Shown: piece after piece, positions 11,831 through 25,968 of the stretch
Layout: the number at the start of each line of letters is the position of its first letter
Numbering within the stretch: the stretch's first letter is position 1
Source: Epiperipatus broadwayi
Taxonomy: Eukaryota; Onychophora; Udeonychophora; Euonychophora; Peripatidae
Direction: 5' to 3'
DNA length: 64,000 nt
Assembly (NCBI GenBank): GCA_028023455.1
Contig: JAQFVV010000063.1
Span: forward strand, 4,707,081-4,771,080
Position numbers and translations under genes: made by a program
Notes under the pieces: model-generated
What the model was told of the DNA's origin: nothing
The model's database searches: none
Seen by the model: the letters and a program-made list of their open reading frames with translations, nothing else

Positions 11831-12752
11831 CATTATTGAATTTAAAATTGAACTTACAGATAATTTGTCAATACTAATAAAATTTTGCAAATAGCCCAGG
11901 CTTTAAGAAAATCAGTATGGAGACAATAAATATTTTTCTAACAATAGCTGTGGACATAACAAAAATAAAAGCAGCAATTAAAGAATAAATATTCTGTTGA
12001 GGCAGATTAAAATGTAAAGGAATATGAAAGTAATTAAACAACCTAATTAAAATAAATTGAATAAGTGAAATTCTGCAGAAGAGACAGAAAACGTTCTAAT
12101 GACCCTATTATAATTTATATTCAACTTCATGTTAGTTTAAATAAATCTAAAACATCACATGAGTAGGCATGAATAGGGATTTTGATGCACAATATTTCTA
12201 GCATCCATTGATTATGTATGGCTTGAATTAGGTGGCACTATTATATTGAGAAAGTTGCTATTATTTTGATGAAGCTATTAATTTTCATTAATTTTCATTA
12301 TTGCCTATCTTCAATCTAATTTCAAATTAAAAATAATTTTTTATCTCAAATTTTCATAATTTGATTTTTTGAAGCAATTTTCTACTTTAATCGATATGTC
12401 AGAAACTTCAAATAATGTGTCAGCACTTACAGATTTGAAATAAAAACTGTGAAAAAGTTTAACAGAATAAAATGTGTTTTTTTAACACAGAATTTTAGTA
12501 CATGATGATAAAAATCTTGTCGATAAACATAATCAAGAACTTATGATGTACTAAAAATGAAGAAAAACAAAGTGTTGTCGAATTAAAAGGAATGTTGACA
12601 AATACAAAAAATATTTAAAATGTAACAAAAACATTCAAGATATTACCAACAAAAAATGTACTTACAATCAAAAATCTCTTTCAAAATAAGATCTCATTGA
12701 TGTTAAGTCACTATGCATTAAGCCACTGTTTTAGTAAGGGAAGAAGATAAAG
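11831..12752. other. A/T-rich DNA, possible further LINE decay
   Basis: Follows the LINE endonuclease fragment. Purine-rich plus strand in places, but no recognisable reverse-transcriptase motif. Confidence 0.4.

Positions 12753-12823
<71 letters not shown>
12753..12823. repeat. (TA)n microsatellite, about 70 bp
   Basis: Uninterrupted AT dinucleotide run bordered by AGTT and AACT, so the whole block is self-complementary. Confidence 0.95.
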
Positions 12824-12824
<1 letters not shown>

Positions 12825-15800
12825 CTATATCTTGTAACCTAGTGTTATTGACACTTGGTTTACTTGGCATTATTTCTGCAGGAAAACAATGCTATTCTTT
12901 AAAGAAATAAAAAGATAAAATAACAATAGTAATAATTGATTAATAAAGTATACTATTCACTCACTTTGGCATGTTTTGGGTGAATAACTAATAGATTTAA
13001 TAACTCAATGTTATTTTAAAGAGAGAACATGAATAATTTAATTGAGATATTAATAATTAGAGCAAATTAATATGGTATAAAAGCTAAACAGTAATTGATT
13101 TTTTTGATGGGTAGAGAGGGGAGTGGATGAGTGTCTTATCATAAAGCACAATAACTTCTGGTAATTTCTTTTTACAAAAAAAAAAATATAATGTTTAAAG
13201 AATTATACATCACTGATTGTTAATTTAATGTATTTATTATTTTTTTTTTATATTGTCAAATTACTTTGTAATCCAGGTAAATAATACTAAAACTATATGA
13301 TTGTAATAGGTTTCTCCTTTTTTTTGTTTATGTTATAATCAAATGATTATTTTTCTGGAAGAGGTCACTAAAGTAAAAAAATAAAGAAAAAAAAAACAAC
13401 AAAACGAAACAACCAATTTTATAATCAAGATCATTTTTAAAAAAAATAGATAGTCTGCTTTAGTTTTCAAAGAAGGAACAGTGCTGAAATTTGGTAACTC
13501 AATTTTTTCATTTTATTTTGCAGAAATAAATGTAATCAAAGTAAAATTTTAATAACATAATGTGTGGCTAAATTATTTTGATAAGATATCCTGATTTTCT
13601 TTGCCATCTACCTATTTAAAGACCTTTTATACTTAAAAGTTTATTGTCTCGTGCTAAAGTTCAAAAATGACAGATGTAACTAAAAGAGTCACGAAAAATT
13701 ATATTATATCTAAATTAAGGAAGATAAATGATTTCCAAGTGAGAAATAATTATTTATTAACTTTATGTCATTTATTGATATTTTCTTGGTATAGAAAAAA
13801 AAAAAAAATAATTGAAAGAAATATTTTGAAACCAAGGAAAATCAACTAGAAACATTTTCACGCTCTTTCTCAATATTGTCTGCCTTTACAAGTAATGTAG
13901 TTACATACGTTAAAATATGTTTTATTCACCAAGAATTGTCTGGAAATAATAATAATGATAAATAAGATTAAATTATGCACCTGTATATTTTTTTAAAAAA
14001 AAAAAAATATATAAAAAAAAAATATAAACTTTCTCAGAGTAAATATAAGAAAAGTTATATAGGGGCATTCTTACGGAGAAGTTACCGTTAAAAAAAAAAA
14101 AAATTATAATTCCTAAAGTATGAACAAAACCAAATATCTTAGTGACTTAATGATAAAAATAAATGATATATTATATTATACATCAGTTGGAATTATTAAA
14201 ACTTCATGTACACATAAATTGACTGCAGTTATTATCATAATAATCTCTCGGAAAATTGCGCATTTTCGTCCATAAGTAATCTAGCTAATAAGTATACGTA
14301 TCGTCAATAAAAAAAAAATATTGTGTATGTTTATCGTTTATCATCAACTGTTCGTTATGTTAGAATATGTATATATTTTTTTCTTGGATCCCAAAATTGT
14401 AGTAGTTTAATTCAAGTAAGAATTAATCTTCAATTTTGCTATATGTTTCTTTACCTAATTTATTAAACGCACAAAATAAGAGAAAACTTTTATTTAAAGG
14501 AAATAATACCATGCGTTTATTGTTTTTAAACTTGCTTCATGAAATACGACTGGATAAAGCTCTTCACCTGGACCAATTGCTCAACAGAAAACATTTTCTA
14601 ATGAGAGAGTATGCACTTGTTAATTAATGATTGTTTAAAACTAAGTTATAAATGATATGTATTTTTTTTTATATCACATAGATTAAAGTCTGTATGGTCA
14701 AGTGATATTTAATAGCCTTGTAATGACAAAGGTATGTTTTAATATAATTATTATAGGTTAAGTTGATATTTAACATGAAAGAAAAAAATCTATAAAATAT
14801 GTTTTAATTATTACATACAATTGTAGGTAGAAATTTTGTATGTTAGCTACGTAAAAGAAAAATATTTAGATATTTAAGGGGTAAAATAAATATTGAAAAT
14901 TATCAGAAGTAACTAAAAAAAAAAAAATGCTATAACAAAATATTTCTTGTTAAAGTTTTGAAACGAATTTATACTGTATTAATTGAGGAAGTTATTCCTA
15001 ATTATTCTTAAATAACACATCCACTTTATTTAGTTTAAGATAGTATGCTACCAACTATTTTTGAATGTTCCTTTATTAAAATTAAAATTATTATACTTTT
15101 ATTCTATGATGTCCATTGATTTCAGATGTTGATCAAAGTATACACGGTAACATAAGTTTATTATAATCAGTGTATTTACTTATCCTGCCCAGATATAACA
15201 TTGGTATATGCTTAATATTCGCATAGGTAATAATTATAATGTATTTATTTTGTGGGATGAAAAATGATCTCCCCAAAAGCTTTGTTTTCCATGAGAGGAA
15301 GATTTTAAATATAATGTTCGGGTATGTTTATAGCCCAAGTGATCGATTCTCATAGATAGGACGATCAAGAATTTATCTAGCATTTAGTATGTTTCATTCG
15401 TTTAAATCCCAGGAGAGGATTGTGTTTGGTGTGTGTTCGTTGTATGCCCAAGTAAAAGGCAAGAAACCACCAAAATATTTTAATGTAATAGATTACTTTA
15501 CAAACCTTCGTGGTTATTCCATATTCCTCATGTGAAAATAAAGATAGCTCCACCATGGAAGGTGTTGATTATTGTGCTTAATTTTGAAAGTTCGGGCAAG
15601 ATAAAGGTTATATTGGAGGTGTTAGTTCCTCAAGATCCACTTTAGTATAAATAGTGCGTTAGTAAGTAAGATCAATATCTGTATTGTGCTGCTAAATATT
15701 GCTAGTATTTGACAAGTAAATCAATGGAGAAAGTAATTAAAATTGCGTAATTTAAAACGCTTATTTACTGAAGGAATATTCAAATGCAATATTTAATTCT

Positions 15801-18800
15801 GGTTAGTAATTAAATAATACTCATATTTCAAAAGTATACGTATGAATAAAATTTGTATCATAACTTAAGTTAGCATTAAGTTAAATGTAAGATGGTAAGT
15901 GTAACTTCTGATAACTGGCCTATAATTAGAATAGGTTATCCCATTAAGGACCATAAATAAAGTAAATGTATTAGAAATAAATTTAATATTTTGCGTATTG
16001 CATATGATGGGATTAATCATTTTAAAAAAAACAAAAACAAAAACAAAAATAGTTAGTCAATAATTTTGAATAAAAGCTTCTACAAGGTTACCAAAATTTA
16101 ATAAACAATGTATTGGTAATGAAATGTACTTTTAGTTAATCAATCCATATGATTGCATACAGGAGAAGTAGTAACCTCTAGTCCATAACCAAAAGAGTAT
16201 ACAGATTAATGTCAGTTATATTTTATATTGTTGTATTACTATGAGATTATTGAATAAGGGTTCATATATTTTTTTTTGTGATAATAATAAATTATAATCT
16301 TGTTAAAATTTGTTGTAGATTCATTTTTTTTGTTTTTATATGCTAAATATAAGTGTTTGCACAATATTTGCAAAACCTTTTCTTGAGTCCGAAATCATTC
16401 CAAATTCTTAAAAAAAAACTTAATATACCAGATAAATAAAGTTAAGCAGATCGGAATATGTCATTATATTTTAGTTTAATGATAATTATTTATGGAGTTG
16501 AAAACTTAAGACTAAACATTCACCTTTGTATAAAAAAAAAAAAAAAAAGGAATTTATTCCCAAACCATTAACTTTGGTTGCACATTATTCCATTTCCATT
16601 TAGTTAAATTGTCTAAGTAATAAATCTTAGTTATATTATTGTGTTGTCATGGATGATGGAAGGACACAAAAAGCACCCTTGTCTTTTTATTATTCTGACT
16701 GAGATTCTGAAAAAAAAAAAAAAAAAAAGGCTGTGTTATTCAAAATTATACGTCATTATTGAATAGAATTATCATCTCTTTAAATAATATAGCAGTGGAT
16801 ATGAGAGATGAAGACACATTGAATTAAGTAAAATAAATGTTTCCTATAGCCGACCAGAATGCCAGTCATATGCGACAACACAATACTGCCGAGCATTTCC
16901 TTACATGAAACAAAGAACCCTGAGATTAATATTATTATAATTATTCTTTAAATTAATAAGTGATCAATTATTGTTGTTATTACAATCGTGGCATGGCTTA
17001 AGAGAATTAAATGTACAATTGTATTATATGAAAGGTATTTTAGATCATATTGGAAAATTAATGGATATGTTGCTTTTATTTTGGTTGCCTTAACCACAAC
17101 CTGAAAAATTAGTGTCACAAGTGCAAATAAGATAAACTAATAAAAATATTAGAAATAGAAATAAAACAATTAAATTACTGGGTTAGAATATATATATATA
17201 TGTAAAATAAATAAAAATATCCGTTAATTAAAAAAAAAAAAATATTGTAATTATAATTGAAATAATATTATTTATATATATTGTGCCCTTGTCTGTAGGT
17301 CATAGGTAGGATAGAAAGGTCAATTATGAAAAAAATTTTAAATTTTAAGTTATATTTAGGTGATATAAAAGTAATAATAGTTTTGTAATACAATTTTAAG
17401 CTAAAATACCTAATAGATCATAGTGTAATAAAGTATTTTAAAAAGTAAACAGTTAAATAAAGTTTTAATATCATTGCTTATGGTTGTGAAAGCTGGCCAT
17501 ACAAAATAACACAGCTATAAATAGCTAAAATTATTGTAATAATTTTAAAATAATAGTCTCAGAATTAATAGATTAAATAAATGAAATATAATTTTATAGT
17601 TAGTCAAAATTAATAGGATATATTTTTTATTAATAAACTTTAGGATGGTGAGAGTTATATTTGGTTCTATAAGTTTCAATTTATTTTCCAAAATTTTATA
17701 AAGTACATTAGTTTTGGTGATTTAAACCGAGACATAAATAAAAATTTATTATTTTATAAAGTTGATAGACACGTGATCGTATATTAAATGCCTTCACGCA
17801 CACACACACTTGGTAGATAATAATAAAGTTTGTGAATTTAAAACTAGATATAATTGCCATCCATCATTAAAATTAAAAGTTAAAAATGTTATATATTGTC
17901 TTAATAATTATTTTAAAGATCAAAAAATAAGTTTATCAAACTATAATTTAATTTAATAATATTAAGTTAAAATAATATTCCAGACATTACGTCATAAATA
18001 TTTATTTAAAAGTACAATTTATTATCCCAAAATAGAATGACTAATATTGTTCGCGCTAAAAACAAATATTGACCAATCAACGGATTTAAATTGGCAAGAA
18101 AAAAATCTAAGATAGACAGAAGCGGGAGATGGAATGTGAAAGTTGAAGAGGAAGGTAACCTTTTTGAATTGCTTGTAACATCGAAGCTGAAAAAAGTAAT
18201 ATAAATTTATAAATTAATAATTATTCTAAAGTTAGTCTTTAACAGATAATATAATTTTGTATCCAGAAAGATGATTTGCTAATTTCTACGTGATCTTACC
18301 AGTGGATTTAATCAAATTTGACCATTCAGCCTACAATAAAATGGAAATACCAAGAATAATAATTGAAATAATTATTGAAAGAAAAATGAGTGAAAATTGT
18401 ATAAGTTTTGTATTATTTGTGCTCAACCAGAAATTAAATCCTATAACTTGGAAAAATACAAAGGAAAAGCTGTGTGAAAATATAAGAAAGAAACTATTTG
18501 CTATCGAGAGAATCTTATGACGAACATTTGTTTTATAAGTATTTAAAACTAAGTCATATTTCTCTATGAGAAAAATCATAATAAGCGTTCAAGTATATAG
18601 AAAAAGAATGAGGAAGAAAAGTATGTTATATTAAAGGAAAAACATTATTTAAAATATAGTTTCTAAATTAAAAATAGAAGAAAAGCCATAGTCCTGTATA
18701 AAGTGCTATATGAACTTACTAAGAGGAACCTAACATTTTATCTCATCATAGAAAAAAGGAAAAGATATTAAATGGAAAGAATATTATTTTAAACAGATAT

Positions 18801-18870
18801 AATTAATCACTAAAATGAGGAAAATGGATCCATGGAAATAAAGAAAAATTTATTGAATTTTTAAAATAAA
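12824..18870. other. A/T-rich DNA, nothing firmly recognised
   Basis: Six kilobases with many poly-A runs and an AAAAAC-type repeat at about 16024-16050. A segment with lower A/T content at about 15240-15660 carries a TATA-like TATAAATAG and could be a lone regulatory or LTR piece, but I find neither a partner copy nor a target duplication. Frames of 60-80 codons at 13667, 14436 and 18290 show no family resemblance. Confidence 0.45.
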
Positions 18871-19015
18871 GTACAAGATGCATCGAGGGAAAACCAAGCG
18901 CGCGGGGGAAAAAGCTAGCAGACTATGTAAAGGAGATCTCAAGAATAAGTGGAAAAAGATGAAGAAAATTAAGGATCATCGTCCAAGAAGAATTAATAAA
19001 CAGAATTAAAAGTTT
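18871..19015 (+). pseudogene. Possible LINE ORF C-terminal scrap
   Basis: With one frameshift the plus strand reads GKPSARG followed by KLADYVKEISRISGKR and then an R-K-L-R-x-I-V-Q segment. This resembles the basic tail common at the end of LINE polyproteins (GRP-x-x-R-W-x-D-x-(I/V)-x... then a Trp/Arg-rich stretch). It is short, and no zinc knuckle or reverse transcriptase is visible upstream, so the identification is weak. The local base composition (a GCGCGCGGGG patch) stands out from its neighbours. Confidence 0.25.
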
Positions 19016-22000
19016 AAATTAGAACATTAAGTGACTGAAGAAAATAAAATATAATTTTTTTTTTAGCTTTGCAATGAACGATTTTCCAAGCGAGTCCAAC
19101 AAAGCTGTATCGTAAATATAGTTTTAATTATTTTTTTTATTGTATTTAAAGTATAAAATTTGAATTAGCTTAGGGAAACATATAAACATAAATTTTATAA
19201 TAATTATATTTAAATATACGAGCTAATGGAATGAGAGAAATATTAGTATAAATAAAAATGTGTGTATGGAAAATTTTAAATACCTACTAGAAGTCCTGGA
19301 ATGGAGAAGTTTACAAATACGATCCAGAGGATAGAGATCGTTGGTAATTTTAATATTATTGGTAATATGTAATATATTTTTTTTATAGGTCATCTATTAA
19401 TGAATGAAGTATGAAAGATGTTAAAAGTTATAAGTACACATTTATCCAACATCAAACATATATTTAAGAGAGTAGTAAAATTTTAAAATGTGCATGCAAT
19501 AAATAATCTAAAAATGATTAATAATAAGTAGCATATTAATTATGTGATTCTTTTGAGTTTTATATTGAAAATATTCAAATAGTTTAGAACAGTAGAGATA
19601 GAAATATACGAGAAGTATAGTAAAGAATTTTCTTAAGAATAGCTGTATAGTTAAATAAAAATGAATTTTATTATTATTAGCAAGGTAGACAGAGAATTTG
19701 TCGATGTAATGAAGAGATGAATCTGAAGAAATCAATCAGATAGTGACTTGGGAGTACTGATGTCAAAGGAAACCAAGAGGATGTTTTATTAAACTATAAG
19801 GAATGAAATATGTGGATCATAATTATTTGTGTGACTTCAGTGTAGATAACTTCGCCCTATAACTGAGCACATATATTCTGGACAGTGTTTTTTACATATC
19901 TTTGAAACTTTCTGATGTGATGAAGCTGAAGAAATAGCTTTAGCATCCTTCCAATACTAGAGGCAGATAGACAGATAAAAGTCACTCCTCTATGGCGTCC
20001 TTAAATTCACTGTGCCATGATTGTCAAAGTTTTATAAAGGATAATATCTTGTTTATTTTGATCCAACGCATCTATATCTTCGCTATCTTGATTTCATGAA
20101 AATACATCGTCAGGGAGATAATTTTATAGAAATGATACATAAGATAGAAAGTAAGTTAGATAGTAGTTATGTAAGAATAGTTATTTACTAGAGTAAAGTA
20201 GAATTGTATAAGTCCAAAGTGAAAGTATAAGTATTATAAAAGATGAAGAATCATATGATATAATTTTAAAGCCAATTGCTAAACTGATATAATTTTAAAG
20301 GAAAAAACCTTAGAATTAAGTTTTAAAACAATAATAAGATTTTAAAATATTGTACGTGAGATTTAGTAAAAGAGATTGCATGTTTATTTGGAAAATGAGT
20401 TAAAGAAATGTATAACAAAAATGTGTATTTGTACATAGTGTGTTGATAATGTTAATTGCTATATAAAGTTAAGGATGGGATCAAAATTTTATCAGTAATT
20501 ATATTATGATTGATAATAAAAGGAACATGAAAATATCATAAGGATTAAATTCTGTAGGATTCCATACTAACAAGAATAAGTATAATTTTGTAATTTTTGT
20601 ATAATTTTACATAACAGTAAAGATCTTATAGAAATATAATTTTGAAATTATAAGGACATAATGTCAATAGAAAAGTTTAATGGATAGAAATTTTGTGTAT
20701 TCAGCTAAGCTCAAAACATGTATCCAATAATAATAATATTGTAAAATACTTTTGTAATTATTAATGGTAAAAGGGTAAAATAAAATTCGATAATAATAAT
20801 GTTAAGACATCAACGGGTATAAATAAAAGTTTGTGATAAGTAAATAGGGATATCCGCTGTAAATAATGTACAAAGTGTTATTTGTTATAATGTTAATAAA
20901 ATGTTATAAAATTTTATTAGTAAGCTTTGTGTCTTGGTTGTTGTTTTTTTCCTACACATGAAATGCATGAAATCACAACGCACGTTTATAATTAAACATG
21001 TTTATGATTTTGCACAGGATAATAAATATTAGAAATTTTAATAATTTATTTTGTTTTATTTACATAATAAAATGAAAGAAGTATAAGTAGAATAGGTATT
21101 GGTCATGGGTTAATTGCCACAATATTTAAGTAAAATATATGCGAACGTTACCACATAACTTTTGATTATCAGATTAATAAATGTTACCACGAAAGTATTT
21201 AATACATCTAGAAAGAAAAGAAGATTATATTATTCTATTATTGTCATTGTTCTTATTAATTAGTTATTCGTTACGTAGTGAATTATGACATAAAATTCCC
21301 TTATCATAGTTTACTATGGCAATATGAAATCAGTTTTAATTACAATTTATGAACCTGAGATTTAATTATTTATTTACTTATTGATTTATCTATTTGATTT
21401 GATATGATTTGATTAATTTAACTCTATTTTATTTAATTAATTTATTTATGTGAGCTAGAATTTGTTTTAAAAATATTAAGATATGATAAAAGTTTTAAAA
21501 GTCGTAGGAATGCTATTAGTCAATTATTTAGGATAGTGTTCTTATGCCATTGGGATAGTATCTCAATGATCTCTCGTCTTGTTCCTTTGTCATTGCTCCA
21601 GGTCTCATGGGAATAATAAAAGATGTTTATGTTGATTCATTTCACAGACACGACTAGATTTTATAAAATACTGAGCTAGTGATTGTTTTATTTAAATCAT
21701 AATAATATATTTGATAGACTGAGTTAGAGAACCCGGAATTATTATTAATGTTAATTATTATTGACCGGAAATAAATAAGTAAAGGAAATCCGGAATGGTT
21801 AGTATATTCTTAGCATGTTGTTATTATTATGGAGCGGGGGGAAGGTTACAATATATATGTTAATATTAAAAAATTAAATGTTTTTTTGTGTATATAATTT
21901 TAATCTGCAGGCAATAAAAATTAAAAAAAAAAATTATTTAAAAAAAAGACAAATAACTAAAAAAGAATTTGCCTTAGGAAGGGAAAAAACAACATTATAA

Positions 22001-22931
22001 TATACGAATGAGCATATCAGTCAGGAAATATCAAGAATCCAAAACTCTTAGAATAAAAACATTATAGTAATACACTATGTAGAATGTTAGGATTATAAAT
22101 AATCTGGAAAAGATAATGAATTTACAATGCAAAACGAATAGGAAAAAATATTTTTATAAATTTCTACAAAAAGCAATGAGGGGAAAAATGAAACGAAAGT
22201 AAAATTATTGGGGATAGCACTAAATATAATGGATTAGGTACTGTATTCTGTTATTTTTGGTAAGATTAACACTTGGCATTTATTCAATGATACATACTAT
22301 GTATCAATCATGAGAATAGGGAGAGAAAACTCATGTTTGAACAAATGCAAAAGATAAAGAAAAAATATCTGTGATAATAATGGTTATTTGAAACACTATA
22401 GTAGGACAAAGAAGAAAAAAGTAGAAAGAAGTGACTGAGAAATAAAATTTATAAACAAATTATATGGTAATTATAAATATAAAAATTTCCATTGTTGTCA
22501 ATATTCCACTCTGCTTAATGTTAATTTTACTAGCTTCCTAAATGGGGTGAGTTTAATAGTTTTAGATAACTTAACAATATAAAAGTATTTTGGATAATAA
22601 GATCAGTTTAAGAAAATGTGGCAAAGATGGAAGGGTTTTAGTTTAAAATAAAACTAGATGCAGTGTTAGTGCTGATATATGAGGTGCCTTTGTGCATGCT
22701 GCTTCTCAGGGTTCCTATTTTTTTAGCCCCAAACAAATTGAATTTATATGTGCACATTCTTTCACTATATGTAAATAATTAACACAACACATTTAGATGA
22801 CATATATTTTCATTACAAATAAACTTTTCTAGCCTTTAAGGCAGTCAGATCTAACTCATGTAATAATTCACATTCTAACCCAATAAACACCACATGATCA
22901 CCATTTTTTATGCTTGCTTATAACTGTTATT
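19016..22931. other. A/T-rich DNA, nothing recognised
   Basis: No supported gene or element. A less A/T-rich patch at about 21500-21640 has an AATAAA but no other signal. Confidence 0.45.
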
Positions 22932-23053
22932 AAAACAGGCAAAATTCTCCATACAGTATTGCCACTCAGTGCAAGCCACAAGCCTTCTGGTATCTATTGA
23001 TTACTCTGGCTTGCACTGAGTGGCAATACTGTATGGAGAGTTTTGCCTGTTTT
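22932..23053. repeat. Near-perfect hairpin, 47-bp arms, 28-bp loop
   Basis: Arms 22932-22978 and 23007-23053 are reverse complements with a single mismatch (46 of 47). The right arm sits in the degenerate hAT transposase just downstream of its dimerisation region. The left arm is an inverted duplicate of the same sequence. Either strand transcribed would fold into a long hairpin. Confidence 0.9.
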
Positions 23054-25470
23054 AATTCACTTTCTATAGAGATTGTTGATAAGTTTGATAATCTTTCTGT
23101 GACATTGAAGATCTTAAATAATTTTTTATTTTCTTTAATTGTGAAAACTTCTTTCACCAATGAAAACTGTTATGGTAAAGTCAAATATATTCTTAAAGCA
23201 ATGGCAGTATTAGGAACACAGTCAACAAACTAATTTAATATAGATAAAATGTAAAATATGCTTGACTGTCATCTTTTTACTCTAAAATGCATTTTAAAGA
23301 TTTTATTTATTCGAATAGGGATACACCATTTATATTACTGCTCTTATTCGAATAATCTGCAAATTTGTATTCTAATTTTTTACAGTGTGATAAATTTTCA
23401 TTTTCATCTCAATCTGATATTGTATTTAATCTTGATAAAACTTTAAATGTGTCACTATGTTCTTACAAAACTTTAAATTTTTCACACAATGGCATTAATG
23501 CAGAATCTATTAGTACCAAGAAGAAAGATGTTTTAAAATTTAATTTTAGATCTTTTGTGCATTCATCTTCTGATTTGCAATCAAAAGCCTTTTTTTTTAA
23601 TTTTTCATCTTGTATTGGCAAAAAATGTTGACCTAATCTCTAAGTCTACTGCCAGCTGAGTTATACAACTTATGATAGATTTAAGTGATTTATCTGGTTT
23701 AAGTTCATTCAAATCCTTAATTTCAAGGGCTTCACGCAGATTAATGACATTAATTTTACTCAAAATATCATACCACACAATTAGTGAACAAATAAATTTA
23801 AAAGACATTAATTTTGATACCTATACATCTGCCTGAAATCTTGTGACAATGTCTTTTATATTATCACATTTAATTTCCTGGAAAGCAAAATATATTTCTT
23901 TGGTCTGTAGTTTTAATGATCAAATCACTCCAACATGACTTTCCCTTATGATGCTGGATTATTGGTTTTAATGTTATGTTTTTTTTTACATATTTAAGTA
24001 AAATAGTCCATTGTTTTATGGATACAGAAAAGAATTTATAAAATCCCTGAATTATACCAAAGAAATTAACAGTTTCAAATGAAGGTTTTGCAGCATCATT
24101 TACAATTAAATTGAGACTATGCTACAAAAGGAATATAAAAAGCTCTAGTATCATTGCCAGTATTTTTTGCTATATCTCATTGTATTTACTTTCATATTAT
24201 CAGCATTGTCATACCCCTATCCCAGAAGATTTTGAATATCTAAACTTAGTCTTTTAATATGACTTAAAATAAAATCATACAGTGCTTGTTTCATTGTGAC
24301 ATCTACAGAACAAAATCCTAGAAAATGTTTTCTAATTTAAATTGCACTTGATTTATAATTATAAATTGAATTATAATTGACATTTGTTCTACTCGATGTA
24401 CGTCAGGATTTGTATCCAAAGTAATCAAAAAATACTTAGCATCTTTGACCATTTGTAATATATTTTAGCTATCAGCACCAGAAAGAGCTTGAACAATTTC
24501 ATTTTGAATTTTATGTCCTAAATAACGGGTAACAATTTTTGAAGCTGCATTTTGAATATAGCATAAATGTTCTGCCATAACTGGATCAAATTTTGAGAAC
24601 GTTTCTATTAACTTACAAAAAATTACCATTGTTTTTATACAACTGCTCAGATGATATGCAGAAAGCTAAGGATTGTTGAGCTAAGAGCTATATTGTGTGA
24701 ATTATATTTCGATTACTAAACACCAGTACTTTCTTTCTGTCTCATACAACTTCCGTTCTCATGAATCAATTGTGGTATTTTTTACTAAATTTGTTCAGAG
24801 TTGAACAAAACTGGTTTGTTTTGATATGAGATACATTTTTTTCATGTTTACTTAAAACATGTGATAAATGGTGCTAGTCTTTGCATCCATATTTATTATT
24901 AAATTATGACTTGCTGTCATCGAAAAGTTTATAGTACAAACAAAATACCAAATCTTTAGAAAACAAGTAGATTAACCATAATCTTAATATTTCTTCTTTA
25001 TTTGGAAATAATCTACTATAGTAAGAAGTGGAAAATTTTCTTTCTGATTTATCGCTTGGAAAATTCCAGTTGATGCTTTGCAGAGAGTGATATTTGACTA
25101 AGTAGTCTCTCTTTTTTATTGAGAAAAATTTAGCCACATACCCGCATCTTCCAAATAGGCAAATTTCTTTGAAATGTCATCAATTTGAGTTTATTTAACT
25201 AATTCTCAAACAAGAGTAACCATTGATGTTGATGATAAACCAGAACTTTGTTTTTCATGGATTTCTACTTCTCTTCCTTTGGAACTCTGATGGAACATTC
25301 TCTTGTTCATATTTCACTTCTGTACAGCTTTCTTCTGAAGATAGTTGATAAATTTCAGAAGATAGAGATGCCAATAGTAGTTCATCCTTCTTTCTTTTCA
25401 CTGAAGATTTCAGGAACTTGCTCTAAGAATCTAACAGTTTGTGACACAATTAATCTTTTGCAGCATGTGT
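22966..25470 (-). pseudogene. hAT transposase with TTF-type zinc finger (ZMYM-like), decayed
   Basis: Minus-strand pieces in several frames follow the order of a TTF-type hAT transposase. At 25137-24904 come NWNFPSDKSERKFSTSYYSR and LRLWLIYLFSKDLVFCLYYK, matching the TTF finger region; the usual CFCCKLF has become CLYYKLF, losing cysteines. Then YLGHKIQNEIVQ, and KDAKYFLITLDTNPDVHRVE with the first catalytic Asp retained in LDTNPD. Then YFLGF-like and LDIQNLLG-x-GYDNADNMK, matching the family's GQGYDNGSNM. At 23800-23605 SFKFICSLIVWYDILSKINV corresponds to the F-x-F-L-x-x-L-x-x-W-x-D-I-L region. At 23160-22966 the dimerisation stretch reads TERLSNLSTISIESEL. Many stops and frameshifts make it non-functional. 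No convincing TIR pair or 8-bp duplication was found. Confidence 0.75.
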
Positions 25471-25671
25471 CCTGACTAGTTGAAAAAAAATAAAAATTTA
25501 AGAGCAATTAGAAGAAAAATAGTTACATAAAAGATGTGTTTATCTATTTGTGAAGTTGAATCATTAATGAATGAAGTGATAATAAGAAAAAAGAACAGAC
25601 ATTGCAAAGTTTGAATAGGATATGATATGGCTCTATATCCTGCTAATTTTGTTCTTAAAAAGAGAGTTGTT

Positions 25672-25968
25672 AAATGTGATAATATGTTGGACTATTTCCA
25701 TCATCTATCACTAAATGTTGAATGTCTAAAAAAATTTAAATTTTATTTAAACTTTTCCAAATACAAACAACTGTTAGTAATAAAACACAAAAAATACATA
25801 GGCTAGTAGGTAACACATTTGAAAACGGTATTATTCTCTTCTTTAGGTATTACTGGTCTGAGTAGTGACAATGCTAGGTCAAACTTACCTCTTTAGATTT
25901 TTAAATATCAAATTTTAATGCAATGCTCTAACCAACTGAACTTTTCTCTGTCACAGATTTTAAAACAA
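25672..25968 (-). repeat. tRNA-derived SINE (family B), copy 2
   Basis: The minus strand starts with AGTTCAGTTGGTTAGAGCAT (A box), followed by a weakened B box (AGGTAAGTTTGACC). It then shares the body with the copy at 10606-10877, ending GATGGAAATAGTCCAACATA. It lies just upstream, in the transcriptional sense, of the hAT fossil. Confidence 0.75.

Noticed and set aside
15240-15660. Possible LTR or promoter with TATAAATAG
   Set aside because: No second copy, no TG...CA ends and no target duplication could be found in the window.
18331-18579. Overlapping 76- and 82-codon frames on opposite strands
   Set aside because: Neither resembles a known family; opposite-strand overlap in A/T-rich sequence is expected by chance.
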